DNA from: Monosporascus cannonballus
Lineage: Eukaryota; Ascomycota; Sordariomycetes; Xylariales
Length of the DNA stretch: 64,000 nt
Assembly (NCBI GenBank): GCA_004154925.1
Contig: QJNS01000141.1
Location: 62,001-126,000 of the forward strand
Direction of reading: 5' to 3'
Positions 37,050 through 49,393 of the stretch are shown piece by piece. The notes beneath the pieces are model-generated. The model saw nothing but the letters and a program-made list of their open reading frames with translations. It searched no databases and was not told the DNA's origin. Both the position numbers and the translations under genes were made by a program. How positions within the stretch are numbered: the stretch's first letter is position 1; each line of letters opens with the position of its first letter.

Positions 37050-37500
37050 AAACTTTATCAAATTTTTCAAAAAACCTTATATTTTAATTTATAATTTCTA
37101 TAAGACTTATTTAAAACCAGGTAATTTACTTATCCTTAAATATATAAATATATATATCGATTAGCCCGATATAATTATTATAGATATTTTCCACAAAGAT
37201 AGAAAACGATATATACTCGAAAAATAGAAATATTATATGATCTTAAGGCTATTTAAAAACATAATAACCTTTTTTACAAGATTCGTAAAATATAAAATTA
37301 GATGTTTCGAAAATCTAAATAAATAACTTATTAACATATGGAAAGTTCTTAATAATACATATTATAAGTTAATTTAAAAAACTAGTAGTGCTAATTTTAA
37401 CAAATCTGGCGTTTATTTCGAATTTATTTTTGGAAAATAATATCTTAATTATCCGCGATTTGACATTAATAATTATCTAAAATTTAATACCGGTAATTCG
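37050..37500 (+). pseudogene. Pol C-terminal tail of gypsy I
   Basis: The plus strand reads YLKPGNLLILKYIN at about 37105-37145, the FKPGDLVLVRN-type motif that follows integrase in this group. The next 300 bp are too mutated to read. From 37500 to 38070 I see only AT-rich sequence. Confidence 0.55.
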
Positions 37501-38070
37501 CCGTTTTAAACACCGATATCTAACAAAACTAGAAATAAACGACATAAATATTTTTTAACTATTTATTATTAATTAATATGAAATAAGTTATAATACAATA
37601 TTTTCGTATTTCGAAATGTTGAAAATAATATAAATAATAAGTACGTTATTATCTTAAATAATAATTATATATTAAAATAAAAAAAAGATATTAACGACGG
37701 TTTAATTTGTTAACTTTAATAAATAGACTAGAAAATCGATTAATACTTTTTAAACTAAAAGAATAGGTAAAATTTAACATAAAAAAGAATCTTTAAGATT
37801 AATATTAAGTGCTAGCGTTATTGATCGATAACTTTCAAAGAACTGCTCGACGGTATTTAAAATCAAGAAAGTTATTAGATTATTTTCGATAAATTGCTAT
37901 ATTTCTTTATAACAAAACAATTAAATTTAAAAAAAATAAATAACTTATAATTAAAGTTTCAAAAGTAATTATTGCTTTTAATAATATTATAAAATGTATA
38001 TTTTTTAAAAAAAATGTAATTTAAGTATAGAAATTTAACGATATATAGGATTTTAGCTTTTACGAATACC

Positions 38071-38194
38071 TGTCACAGTTTCAAGTAGCTCTTTATAGAT
38101 ATATAGAGCAGAATAAGGCGGCCAGTGCCCGAGCTGACAGCGTTCCACTTTTAGTAGTGTAATAGCTAGACTCTTGTTCTTCTGTGCCATAACA
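38071..38194. mobile_element. Solo LTR with target duplication ATACC
   Basis: This is a 124-bp unmutated island. It starts TGTCACAGTTTC and ends CTGTGCCATAACA (TG...CA, inverted ends). Direct repeats ATACC at 38066-38070 and 38195-38199 are exact and not just A/T, which makes this a convincing insertion. There is a TATA-like TTTATAGATATATAGAG inside. No internal element adjoins it. Its ends resemble those of 47863-48012 but the interiors do not match. Confidence 0.85.
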
Positions 38195-38199
38195 ATACC

Positions 38200-39184
38200 G
38201 GAAAAATTAATCGAAAATTTATAATTTAGTTAAAATTAAAAGACGAAAGGTTTATGTATTTTGCAAATAAAAGGTTCAACGAATATAAGGTATTTTAAAA
38301 CTTTAAAAAGGTAACGACGATGTATCGAAAGATAATCGAGGTTTTAAAAATTCTGTTCGTATTTAATTTAATTATTTTTAATTAACGAGTAATTCGTTGA
38401 TTGAATTCATGTTTTAACATCTGTACTACTACGAAAATCATAATGTTGAAAATGTTTTAACGTTTTGAAAATATTTATAATAAATTAATTTGACATTGTA
38501 AAAGAAAGAAAAAATATAAATATAAGTATCGAAATACTTAAATAAGTCATAAATATTATTAATAAAAAATGAAAGATTTTAAAGATTGAAGACTTAGAAA
38601 AATATAAAAATAATAACGTTTATAAGTAATTAATAAAAGATAACAATAACGAATAATATTTTTTAATAATATTAAATAAAAATTTCTAGATTCTTTTTAA
38701 TCCATAAAAACCTTTCTTTAAACGAAGAATTAAAAATAATGAGTATATTATTAATTAATTTTGTTTACCTTTTATTACTACTATTCAATATTTGAATAAG
38801 AATATTAATTCTATATTTTATTAACTATATTTTATATTCATTTTCTAATATTGCAATTATTCACATATTATATGCTCAAATTCAATTAGAATTTTTATTT
38901 TATTAATATTGTTCGGAAGATAATTTAAAAACTGTGCTTAAATTAATTTTAAATCGGACATTAAGAAAAGTAAATAATTTAAATTTAATAAATTAAATGG
39001 AATTACGGTATATTAAAGTTTTAAGTGTATTAGAATTCGAAGACATATTAAATAGGATATACGGCGGTACTTTATCTTTTGTTTTTATATTTCGTTCTAA
39101 TTAAGAGGTTAAATTTAATTTATTAATAGTTATTGCCCTATATAATTAAAAGGAAATTTATAGTTAAAGTTATTTTGAAATAAT
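38200..39184. other. AT-rich DNA, nothing recognised
   Basis: About 1 kb of RIP-like sequence between the solo LTR and gypsy D. No LTR, TIR or pol motif seen. Confidence 0.5.
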
Positions 39185-39189
39185 ATCCG

Positions 39190-39395
39190 TGTAAGATAAT
39201 GGACAACTGTGAGCTGGGTAAGGTGATCTCCGACCAGTCGTAGAGCAGATTCCAAGAAGTAAGTGTATTAGGTTATTTTTATCTGTCGTTTCCCATTAGT
39301 TGCCAGATGGTGGATTTATATTAGTAAGTGGGTCGGTGGCTAATCGGTGGTTGGTCGGTTACTAGCCTTATTTTTATAGGGGCTGTACTTTTATA
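39190..39395 (-). repeat. 3' LTR of D
   Basis: In coding sense it begins TATAAAAGTACAGCC (original TGTAAGAATACAGCC) and ends GTCCATTATCTTACA. It still has TTACA at its inward-facing terminus in genomic coordinates (TGTAAGATAATGG at 39190). It is less mutated than the 5' LTR. Flanked by ATCCG. Confidence 0.9.
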
Positions 39396-39582
39396 ATTAT
39401 TTCCCTTTTTTAAGTTGTTAATTTTTAATAATATTATTATTAATTTGATATAACGCGTTTCGCAAATCTGGTTACATATATTTGCCGATGATTTACCGTT
39501 ATGTTATGTTATAGGTGGTTGCCGTAGTAATTAGTGTATGCTATATTGCGTAATTAATTATGTTCCGCTTATTTTCCTATTA

Positions 39583-39762
39583 TAATCCGTTTTTAATCCC
39601 ATTTTGTTTACCTTTTTTTTCCCTTTTCGTATTTATATTTCTATTTTTGTTTTCGTGCGCGTTTTGTTCGGTTTCTTGCTTTTTTTCATTTTTATTTCGT
39701 TTTTTTTGTTTATTTTACGTATTATCTCCGTTCGTTATATCTTTTTGTCGTAAGGAGTTCTA
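39583..39762 (+). promoter_or_regulatory. Pyrimidine-rich tract upstream of D's antisense frame
   Basis: About 180 bp of almost pure T/C on the plus strand with few purines, lying just 5' of the frame that starts near 39769. CT-rich tracts before the start are common in filamentous-fungal promoters, so it could have driven that frame. Seen from the minus strand it is simply a purine-rich stretch about 200 bp inside the 3' LTR. The 67-codon open stretch across it (39560-39763) is a composition artefact. Confidence 0.35.
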
Positions 39763-39768
39763 AAAATG

Positions 39769-40652
39769 GTATTTTGATATTAAGGAGGATTAGGATTTTT
39801 AACGTTATCCCTTTGACGCCGATAGTAAGATAGATATTAGTTACATTACGGGCGGTAATAAGCCGTATTATATTTACGTAATACAGTATTATTTCGATTA
39901 CCGTACTGTTTGCGTTTAGGTTTCTAACGCCTTAAATTACGTCGCAAGTAATTATTATTATAAAACCTTTCGTACGGTAAATAATTATTTTTAATATTAT
40001 TAATATTATTATTTAATTTTTATTTAAATTCGGATTGTTTTTAAAGGTATTACCTAAACAGTTTTTTAATTTGGTATCGATAATTAGGAGTTAATCGATA
40101 AATTCGAGAAAGTTTATATTGCGGGTATTTAATACGAATATTCCGACGTAATTGTGAGCGACCGTTAAGTTAACGTCTTTCGCAAGGACGAATTTGCCCT
40201 TAATACGGTTATTATTAAAAAATATTTTTAATGCAATTAAAATTAATTTTCGATCGTCCGTTATAATTACGAAAATCTAATTTTAACGCCGTTTTATAGG
40301 TTTGCAAATTTAAGTTCTTTTTATAAATATTACGATTTTTTCTTTACTGTTCTACAATTAATTTTTAATTAGGCGCAATTTTAAGGTACCCCTATAAATA
40401 AGGTAATTTTCAAAGGCCGTTATGCCGTTACGTTCCTTATTTACGAACATTTTCTGCTCGTTTTCCGACCTTTTGACGACGTTCTGATATTTATTAATAA
40501 CCATAATTAAAAAACGGTTTTGCCCGGCAAGGCTATTATTAAATTTAAATCTGTTAAACGTTTTAAAGACGGCGCCTTATTTCCGATTAATAATAAACTG
40601 TATTCCGGTTATTTGAGCCCTGCTTCTCTTAAAAAAATAAAATGTTTTTAAG
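39769..40652 (+). pseudogene. Antisense accessory frame of D (unknown protein)
   Basis: One plus-strand frame runs about 290 codons with only TAA/TAG stops, and has ordinary amino-acid composition between them. Segments: DADSKIDISYITGGNKP (from about 39818), YRTVCV, ELIDKFEKVYIAGI (about 40090-40130), YEYSDVIVSDR, GRYAVTFLIYEHFLLVFRPF (about 40417-40476), SVKRFKDGALFPIN and LSPASLKKIKCF at the end. It lies opposite to pol between integrase and the 3' LTR, as in the B/C family, but the sequence is not obviously the same. Many Tyr codons could be RIP-changed Cys, so an N-terminal Cys-rich (KPC..C-like) zinc-binding part is possible. No homologue recognised. Confidence 0.5.
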
Positions 40653-41549
40653 TTTTTTCCGGGTTTTACGCTTAATAAATTTAATAAACGTACCCGTTTT
40701 TTACCGTTATATATTTTCCGATTACTTTCCGATATTTTTATATTAAATTCCTTAATACGTTTATTAAAGGCTAATTAACGTAAAATTTAATAATTAAATG
40801 CAAAATTTTATTTTTGAAATAAAGATTTAATTTTTTTGCGTTATTTATACGTTTGCGATTGGTAGACGATAAGGTAACTGTTCGCTAAAAATTTAAAAAC
40901 AGTTTTATAATTAAATAATATTTTAATATTAATATATTTATTTTATTCGAAATTATTTTTTGTAATTTTTATAATTGTTAAGTAATTAACTTCCGATCGG
41001 ATTATTGTTATTTTGCTGTCTTTAGGTCGTTCTATTTCTTATGTACGTATTTAATTTTCTTTTTATAACGTTATAATATCTTAAGCGCATATTCGAAATG
41101 CTTGTAGGGTTCTTATATATTGTACTTAACGAGCTAACTTTTTTATTTAATTAGATATTTGCGTTACCCCCGGTTATTTCGGTAACGGACGATATTTTTT
41201 ATTACTTATTTTTCATATTCTTTTATTAGGTCCGGTAACGCGATTTAGACGTTACACGGTTTCTGGTAATGTTACGGTTTGAATAAAGATATTAAAAACA
41301 TATTATGTATCCGTTAATATTTAATAAAAAGGATTACTTTATACGCTTAAAAACGTATTTAATTTTTTATCGTAATTTAAATATAAATAAATACAAATTC
41401 TTTGTTTTTAAATTTACAATTTATAATTAATAAACTTCCGGATAACCTTAGTTAAATTCTATAGGCATATAGTATTAATTATAATATTTTTTCTGGGTTA
41501 CCGTTATTTTTTTTAATATTCGTATATTATTTAACGAAAAACCGTTATT

Positions 41550-42070
41550 GTTTTGAAACGTTCCTTAATTCCTTATATTTATCCTTTAAACCTTTATAAA
41601 AGGTATTTTATTATTCTTAAATAATATTTATATAAGGTTTCGAACGGAAAGCGGCCGGTAAACGTATTTCGTATATTATTATATATAAATCCCTTATTTT
41701 ATAATAATTTTATTTAATGACTTCAATATTTATTAATGTAATTACGGAAACAATATTTTAAGATTTAATAAGTACGTTTTATTTACTTATCGGTTCGCAA
41801 ATAATAACCGGTCGATATTTGCTGTTTTATTTTTCGCTTTTTATAAAATTCCACCTAAAATGAACTTATTAATAATTTGTTTTTATTATTAATAATTCCG
41901 GCTAACGTACCGAATTTGCATTTAATTTTGTCGTAAAACAATCGGGCCAATTCCGCTGCGGTTGAAGTTTTAACCGTAAAAATAAATAATTCCAATTTTG
42001 TAAAGCGGTCGACGATTACCAAAATTACGTTATATTTTAACTTATCTAAACTTAAGCTTTTTAGAAATAA
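41550..42070 (-). pseudogene. Integrase core of D
   Basis: The minus strand reads NVILVIVDRFTKLELFIF (about 42033-41980), then TAAELARLFYDKI, then GTLAGIINNKNKLLISS (about 41925-41870). This is the first catalytic Asp segment (VDR) and the second (family SDRG, here NNKN with Asp changed to Asn). It is followed by RIP-broken sequence toward a chromodomain position near 41200 that I could not verify. Confidence 0.85.
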
Positions 42071-43299
42071 CTTAATAAAACTTAACGAAACCTTTTTAAA
42101 AAAAATACATAGGTAACGGTAAGGGCTATAGTTATTTATATGGTTTATAATTTGGCTTTATTGTACCCTGGTAATTCGGATATTGTTTATTATATTTTCG
42201 AATATCGTTTATTATGTTTTTATAGTAAAAACTTTTAGTTATTACTTTTAACGTACGGATATATCCCAAACATCTTACTTTTAAATTATTATGATATTAA
42301 GTAATTAATTATTTTTGTAGAACGCTTTATAACAAAATTACAAATTTATCCCGATAATATAACATTTTATTTAGGTCTAAAAAATATCTTTTTTTTTATT
42401 TTAACTTAATATTTAATTATCCGTATTAATTTTATAATATTTAAATCATTAATTTGTAGCTTTTGAACCTGATCGTAAAATCATTATGAAGTTTTCGGCT
42501 ATAATACCGTTTCGTTTTTGGATAATTTCTTTATTAAAAAACCGAAATCGTATTAATTATAAATAATAATCTTAATATTAATTTCGTTTTCCTGAAATTC
42601 TTCGGAATCCGATCGTAATATGGTTGTAATTTGCGGTTATTATTATTTAACCGTTAATTATATTATTATTATAATTTGTATTTAGATTATTATTTGCATA
42701 CGATAAGTTCGGTAAATATATAATTTTTTGTTTTTCTTTTCTCTTAAAAATTTTCTATAATCGTATAATAAGTGTTTTTCGTTTTTTTTACGCGGATAAT
42801 AGTTATTTAACTTTTTGTTACTTAAAATCTATTTAGAAATTTTGTAGCGAACGAATTTTGCGTTATTTTTATAAAGTCTTTTGCTCTGTTATAAAGCTTT
42901 GAATTACGTTATATATTTACAACCGTTTTTCGTACGGTTTCCGGCATATTATTTGTAAATCCGAATTTTTTAAATAACGTAAGAATTACGCTTTTATACG
43001 CGATTTTCTTTAATATATAATCCGGGCGTTTAAATAGCTTATTCGTTAAGTTAGCAACGTCCGGTCTGTATTTAATCTTAAAATCAAATTACCTAAAGTA
43101 ATAAATTTATCGGATTCATCTTTTTTTAAGGTTACGCGCCGGCGCCTTTATTATATATTTTAACGTTATATAATCGGTAAACATTAAAAAAGAATTTCCA
43201 TACCCTTATGATATTATCGTTAATATTTTAAGCTTTTTATAATTGCTAATAATTTGGATTGCCTTATAATTTACCGTTTTTCGATTAGATTTAAGTTTT

Positions 43300-44330
43300 G
43301 CGATTAATATATCACTAGGCGTTAATGTTTTCCGTATTTTTATAAAAATATTCTTGATATAAGTTTTATTAAGACGTTTACTTTAATTTTGGTATTTTTG
43401 CCGTTATTTTAATATTAGAAAATAATTATTAACTAAAAGGCATCTTTTAAGTTTCGGAACGCCCTTTTAGCTTTTTCGACTTATCGGAATTTTGTTGTTT
43501 TATTTTTGCTCTGCGCCCTTTTTAAAAACCTAATAATAAGTTAGGTAATACGCGAATAATAGGTGATAAATTTCCGATAAAAATTTCCGAATTTCAAAAA
43601 TATTTGAATAATATGAATTAATTTTGGCTTTGGCCATATTTTGATAGTATCGACCCGTCGGCGGCCCGTTTCCAAATCCTCAGTATTAATTATAAATTTT
43701 AAGGACTTTATTTTTTAAAACAAAATTCGTATTTGGACGCTTTAGTAAATAACTAATATTATATTAATTATTTATGGCTTAGTTAAAAATATTTTAAATG
43801 TCGTTTTTGTTATCCGAATAAATTTTTATATATTTTAAATATATCATATATCTATAATCGATTAATTTAAGTAATATTTTATATATATAAATTTAAAACA
43901 TAATTAATACGTTAATAAAGCCAAATAATATAACCCTATATTTAAACTATCCGTATCGCGTTTAGAAAACAGTTTTTTATTAGTCGCTTTTTTGAATTCT
44001 AATACGGTAATAAGTATCCTTAAGATTAATTTTCGAAAATACCTTGGTTAACTTTAGTCGATTTATTATTTTTGTAATTAAGTGTAAAAAGCATTAATTT
44101 TTTATCGTTACCCGATTTAACGTCTTATAATCGACGTATAATCGGCAACTGCCGTTTTTGGGGCACAAATAATATTTATACTTTTATATCCGTTTTCGAA
44201 TAATATATCCGGTTTACTTTTAGGTTTTTTCGGATATATTTTTTGAATATTTTCTCTTGGGTTTCCGAAATAAGATAAATTGGGCCAAATAAGGGCGTTT
44301 TCTCTAAGATTAGGTTTATTATGTGCTTTG
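43300..44330 (-). pseudogene. Reverse transcriptase of D
   Basis: The minus strand near 44180-44090 reads YYLCPKNGSCRLYVDYKTLN followed by RVTIKN, the conserved entry of gypsy RT, closely matching E at 63546-63640. The remainder to about 43300 is RIP-broken. RNase H is expected at 43300-42600 but is not clearly legible. Confidence 0.85.
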
Positions 44331-44999
44331 CCTTTAGCAATTGAGGTATTTTTTTATTGTTTTTTCGGAATATAATTGCCGGAAACTTTTTAGGTATATA
44401 AAAAGGTTGGTTAATTTCCGTTCTTATTGTTTTTCGAATTCCGAGATATCTAGTTTTTCGACTAGGTTTATTAAGTTAACGGTATAAACTTACTTACCGG
44501 CAAACGTTAAATTTGTAATTTCTTATTTATTAACCCTTTATAATGGTCCGTATAACTATTCATATATAACTGTATTTAGCAAAATCCCTAATTTATTTAT
44601 TCCGAGTTTGGATAATAAAAAATGGGGTGTTTTCCGATTACGGTATATTATAAAGTAAATTTACTTAAAAATTCGTTCGTTTTCGTTATTATTTATTATA
44701 TTAATAAGAATTTCGTAAGCCTTATAATTTTTGATATACGAATTGTTAGCGCCGATAAGGCCCGGAATATTTAAAGAGATTAATTAAAAATTAAGTTTTT
44801 TCGTTAATTTTTTGCTTATAGTATTTATTTATGCTCCGATATCTATATTTATTTACACTGCTATATTCCCCGTACTTTTTTTAATAAATAGTTTCCTTTT
44901 GAACGGGGGCTTTATTTTAACCGTTTTGTAATTATCAGCCGAAATGAATTAAACGTATACGTTTATTCCGGCTTTTTTGGGGTTTACGTTTATGGATTA

Positions 45000-46380
45000 A
45001 TTTGATTTATCGTTATATATTATGATGTTTTATACGGCTTTCGGAAGTTGGTTTTTATATAGCTGAGATAATAAGGTTTTCGTATCCCTTTTTAATATAT
45101 AATTTACGCTTTTATAATTTAGTTTCCTATAATTATAAAACTTAAATAAGTCCTTATAAAAATTAAAGGTATTAAGTTGTACGGATTTATTCCGATCGGA
45201 ATTAAATCGGCGATTATTTATTTTTCGAATATAAAAATGCCCGTAATCTTTATTATTTTTACGTAACGTTTTTAATTTGCTTTGGGGATTTTTTTTCCGA
45301 AAACGTTATAATAAGATCGTTTATCCCTGTTAGTACTTTTAGCGGAAGATAATTAATTTTTTTCGCCTTTTTTCAAGCGTTTTAATAATATTTTGCCTTA
45401 TTTATTATGTTATTAATTCGTTTTAATTTAACGGTTTTCCGTAACAGGGTATTTTGTAATTATAATATTAATTTGTAAAAGTAATTAAAAACAAAATATT
45501 TATTATTCCGATTATTTTCTCGGTTAAAGGCGTTTGTAAATTTTGGTTTATAAATTAAAAACTTTTATTTAACGTAAAAATTTAACGGCGATTAATTCAA
45601 TCGTTATAGCAATTTTATAAATTGTTTTTTATATTGTTTATCGAGAAAATTAGGATTTACGTAACTTTTTTTTAATAAAAATTTAAAATTTTTTATTTTT
45701 CTTTTGTAATTAAAGTAATTACACGTAACGCGATATAATCGTTATATGTTCGTAATAAAAATGTGCATATAGCTGATGGCCTATTGGGTGTAAATAAAGG
45801 CATTTCGTCTTGGCTTTTCGATATAAGTCTCAGTAACAATTTTTATTTAATCTTTTTTTAATTAATATAGGTTCGGAAAATTTCGGGTAATTATAATACG
45901 ATATTTGTTAATTGCTTTTAGGCTTTTAGGACGATATTATAATTAATTTATAAAGTTTTATTTTTTTAATTAATATTATTATTTATTATTTGTCTAATTA
46001 TCGAAATAATTCCGAATATTATTCGTTTTATTAACGGCTAATTTCTAAGATTTGGTTATTGTTAAAGGGCTTAATTTTCCCTTATTTTAAATTCCGGGAT
46101 GCAGTTATTATATTACGCCCATTTTTTAACCATTTAGGTAACGGTTATCGGAACGTATCCTTATTATATACATAAAGTGATTCGAGATCCCGGGGATTAT
46201 GGTCCTTTACCTATTAAGGTTCCATTATAAGCTTTTTCGCTGATTTCTGTACCATAATCGATTGTTCGTTAATTAAGTTCCGATCGGCTGTTTTTTCGAC
46301 TAATAACCTAGGTTCGTTTTATAATCGGCAAACCTTGCTTCTGGTAATTATCGCGTTATTCTTTATGATAAATCGAACAA
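45000..46380 (-). pseudogene. Gag of D with zinc-knuckle remnant
   Basis: The minus strand near 45170-45120 reads a KFYNYRKLN-like segment that aligns at the nucleotide level with the zinc-knuckle region of E (YYKYRKPGDKNVNC, about 62716-62757). Cys codons have become Tyr, as G-to-A change of TGY gives TAY. Downstream both copies share LYKNQLPK/LYENQFPK. Upstream Gag sequence is RIP-broken. Confidence 0.7.
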
Positions 46381-46381
46381 T

Positions 46382-46587
46382 TATAAAATAATAGATAGCT
46401 GTAAGCTGGGTAGGGTAATTTCCGATTAATTGTAAAGCAGATTCTAAGAAATAAGTATATTAGGTTATTTCTATCTGGTGTTTCCCATTAGTTACCAGAT
46501 GGTAGATTTATATTAGTAAGAGAGTAGGTGGCTGATCGGTAGCTGGTCGGCTATCAGCCTTATCCTTATAGGGGCTGTATTCTTATA
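46382..46587 (-). repeat. 5' LTR of D
   Basis: Same length as 39190-39395 (206 bp) but more mutated, for instance TATAAAATAATAGATAG for TGTAAGATAATGGACAG. Differences seen are transitions. The outer flank is ATCCG. Confidence 0.9.
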
Positions 46588-46592
46588 ATCCG

Positions 46593-47857
46593 ATTTCGAA
46601 AATATTTCGTACTGATAATATAATATCGTAATAATATCGCTTTAAAAAATATTAGATTTATTATTAAGGAAAAACATCTTCGATTAAAAAATATAGTTAT
46701 ATTAATATACGTATTTTCGCGTAAGGCCCTGAAAATAATTAATATACATTTTTAAAACCGGTTATTTGATTATCTAAAAATGTTACATATTACTAGATAA
46801 AATATAATAAATGTTATCCGTAATTCGTATTTTAAATATATTTCAAGTATAATTTACGATATTAACTATAGTAATAAAATCACGAAATATAAGCATTAAA
46901 TTAACTTTTCATATATCTAATTATTACGTACTTTTATAATATTCGATAATACCTTTTTTAATAATCGAATTAAAACAATTTTAAAGTTTTATCAATAAAA
47001 ATAAAAATAAATTAATTCCGATACTATATATAGAAGCATTAATAAAACCAAGATTTTGAAATAATTATTTTGATGAGATATATATTATTTAAATACCATA
47101 TATCTCTTATCTTATTATACAGAAATTTAATTAATAATAAATTAGGACACCGATTTTAAATAGAAAAAGATAATTAGTCGAAAATATAAAAAGGATAATT
47201 AAAACATATATTGGTTTATATAATTAAAATTAGAATAAGAACGTATTTAAAGGATTTTGGTCTAACGAACGCCGATTACTTATTTCTAAGAACCTTTCGA
47301 ACTTTTCTTTATCTTTTTATCAAGATATTTCCATATTTCGTTAAGTTCGAAACGGCCCCAAATTAATACGAAAATTGTATTATATTATTACAACAAAGTA
47401 TATATTTCGCCAGTTAATTAACAATTAATATACCTCAGCCATATTAGTTAAAACATACAAAACTCCATATAACTAAATGAGAAATATATAATAAATTACT
47501 ACAAAACGATTAAAACATTATTTTATTACAGAATAGTTCGGTTAAAAAAATATAAAGCGTTGATTAGTAATTAATAATCAGAAAATAAAGTACAGAAAGA
47601 GAAGAAGAAAACCTTATAATGTTAAAAACTAATTAAAAAACAAAATCGAAACCTTAAAATGAAAATATTAAAAGATATCTCGCGTTAAAAGAAAAAGCAT
47701 TAATTAATAAATACATATATATATATTAAACTTTTCATAGAATTTAAGTTTCTATTATTTCTTACGATAAATTAAAGACGTTTTTTATCATAAAAAAGGG
47801 TTTAAAATAAGACAAAATGTTACGCATATTATCAGTTTCAACTAATCAAAAAGTCCG
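46593..47857. other. AT-rich DNA, nothing recognised
   Basis: No terminal repeats or pol motifs. A slightly CG-richer patch at 47260-47370 contains no recognisable frame. Confidence 0.5.
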
Positions 47858-47862
47858 GATTA

Positions 47863-48012
47863 TGTCACGGCGCTGTACGTCTCTTGGGTTTCTGGAAGAT
47901 ATTCTGTTGTTGCACGAGAAAGAAAGAAGAGAGCTATCTAACAAGCGCGGAGCGCTTGCGTATATATAGCGAAACGGCGGCTTAAATAAGGCATTTTGCT
48001 AGTGCCGTAACA
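47863..48012. mobile_element. Solo-LTR-like island
   Basis: This is 150 bp of unmutated sequence starting TGTCACGGCGCTG and ending TAGTGCCGTAACA (TG...CA with inverted ends), with a TATATATAGCG TATA-like site at 47971. Flanks GATTA (47858-47862) and GAATA (48013-48017) agree at four of five bases. Includes a GCGCGGAGCGC inverted core. Probably a solo LTR from an element not otherwise present here. Confidence 0.65.
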
Positions 48013-48197
48013 GAATATATTTTTATATTAAAAAGTTCTTTTTGATTATAAGTGTAATCTTAAAATATATGGTGGATTATTACTCTTTATTATCTTTATT
48101 TTTATTACTTCAGTTATTAAGGTTTAATACTATTAACATAATTAGATTAAGTTCTTTATTTTGACAATCGCATTTCGTATTCTGCTTTATTAAAATC

Positions 48198-48320
48198 AGG
48201 CCTTATTTTAGAGTTTATAACTGCGTCTGCAGCGCAGCTATAAATAAGTAACTTTTAATACAACGTTAATCTAAGTTATAAACAATCTATAAAATTAACA
48301 AAATCTCTAAAATAAGGCCT
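48198..48320. mobile_element. Hairpin element H, copy with clear TIRs
   Basis: This 123-bp element runs from AGGCCTTATTTTAGAG to CTCTAAAATAAGGCCT, a perfect 16-bp terminal inverted repeat. It has an internal CTGCGTCTGCAGCGCAG palindromic core. Related copies are at 58831-58977 and 61150-61265, and a degraded one at about 27850. No coding capacity. The target duplication is uncertain because flanking similarity to 58831-58977 extends beyond the TIR. Confidence 0.75.
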
Positions 48321-48619
48321 AATAATAAATTATATTTTCGAACCTGAATTAATACCATTTAATATAAATTTGTTAAAATGTTTTTTCAAAAATTACAGAT
48401 AATATAATAATATAAAATAATTAAAAGGAGTTAAAAAATATATTTATATACATTTTAAAAAGATTTGTTAACAATATATATATTTCGCAAATCCAAATTA
48501 ATTTAATTAAGAGTTCAAAAACTTCTTAATCAATATTTGTGTTAATTTAAAATATTTTAATAATTACAATAATATAATTATTATATATAATATTTAATTT
48601 TAAGCCTTTTCAAAATTAT

Positions 48620-49200
48620 TCGATATAAAAAACCCGTCCAATTATGTTTTTGCCCGTACGGGTTATAATTATTACGTTATAATTATAAAGGCGTTCCAAT
48701 TTAATTAATCCTAATCTTTTTATAATCGTCATATAAAAATAATACTTTTTATAACAATAAAATATAATTGAACAGATTTTTTTATATAAAATATATAAAA
48801 ACCCGGTATATGATAATGCAATCGGTAATTATATTATTACAGCTCTAAAATCATTTCCATTGTCTGTTTTTTACATTTAAATTTAATTAAGTTAAACTTT
48901 TTTTAATAGAATTTCCAAAAAATTTATTTCGACATAAATTACTTCGTAATTAATACATATGTAAAGCATTAAATTAATCAGACTTAACTTAATTACGTTA
49001 AAATTATAAAAATGTATCGAATTGAATTATTTTAAACTTTTTTATTATTATGACGTAATAATTATAGTTGCTGTGAATAAAAGTATAATTAAACAGGGTT
49101 TTATATTAAATTATATGTGGAGAATTTGGCACAAAATAATATATATAGTATTTACGTTATTGGAACTATAAAATGTGATAATGGGTAATTTTAACAAATT
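48620..49200. repeat. Family-F repeat units
   Basis: Includes CCCGTCCAATTATGTTTTTG, GCCCGTACGGGTTATAAT, GGCGTTCCAATTTAATTAAT and CCCGGTATATGATAATGCAA. These match units at 11766-12500 and 59170-59530; the CCCGGTA...AATGCAA block is shared in the same orientation with 59470. Between units the DNA is AT-rich and unassigned. Confidence 0.65.
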
Positions 49201-49393
49201 TTAGTTTAATTATACTAATTTTAATTATTATTTAACAAATTCGAAAGAATTTTAATATAGGTATTAATTTATTTTAATATATATATATAAAATATCAAAA
49301 TTATACCATTTAGATTAATTATATAAACGAAAAGATTCTGTTTTTATATTTGAAGAAATATTAAACAGAAACATTTTTGTTTAATTTTAATAT

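Larger units (their letters stand above)
33200..37500 (+). mobile_element. Ty3/gypsy relic I (distinct clade), split by a TIR element
   Basis: Plus-strand pol relic with RT, RNase H, integrase and C-terminal domain in the usual order. The motif style differs from A, B, D and G: the RT box is F-I-N-N (FIDD type), the thumb reads ITVYYRIFIV, and RNase H has the LKALKRFR-like form. I associate this with a separate group of fungal gypsy elements. Limits are not known because no LTRs or target duplication were found. The solo LTR at 38071-38194 lies beyond it and has its own duplication. Confidence 0.75.
39190..46587 (-). mobile_element. Complete Ty3/gypsy element D
   Basis: Size 7398 bp. Two 206-bp LTRs (39190-39395 and 46382-46587) in direct orientation, flanked by identical ATCCG (39185-39189, 46588-46592). 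Coding is on the minus strand: gag with zinc-knuckle remnant near 45150, RT near 44330-43300, integrase near 42060-41600. A purine run (minus strand AAAAAAGGGAAA, 39411-39400) lies next to the 3' LTR. An additional plus-strand frame occupies 39769-40652. All frames are RIP-broken. E (61266-64000) is a second copy and 12643-12837 a solo LTR of this family. Confidence 0.93.

Noticed and set aside
39560..39763. 67-codon Phe/Cys/Leu-rich open frame resembling a small membrane peptide
   Set aside because: It lies wholly in the pyrimidine-rich tract inside gypsy D; such composition translates to Phe/Leu/Ser in any frame.
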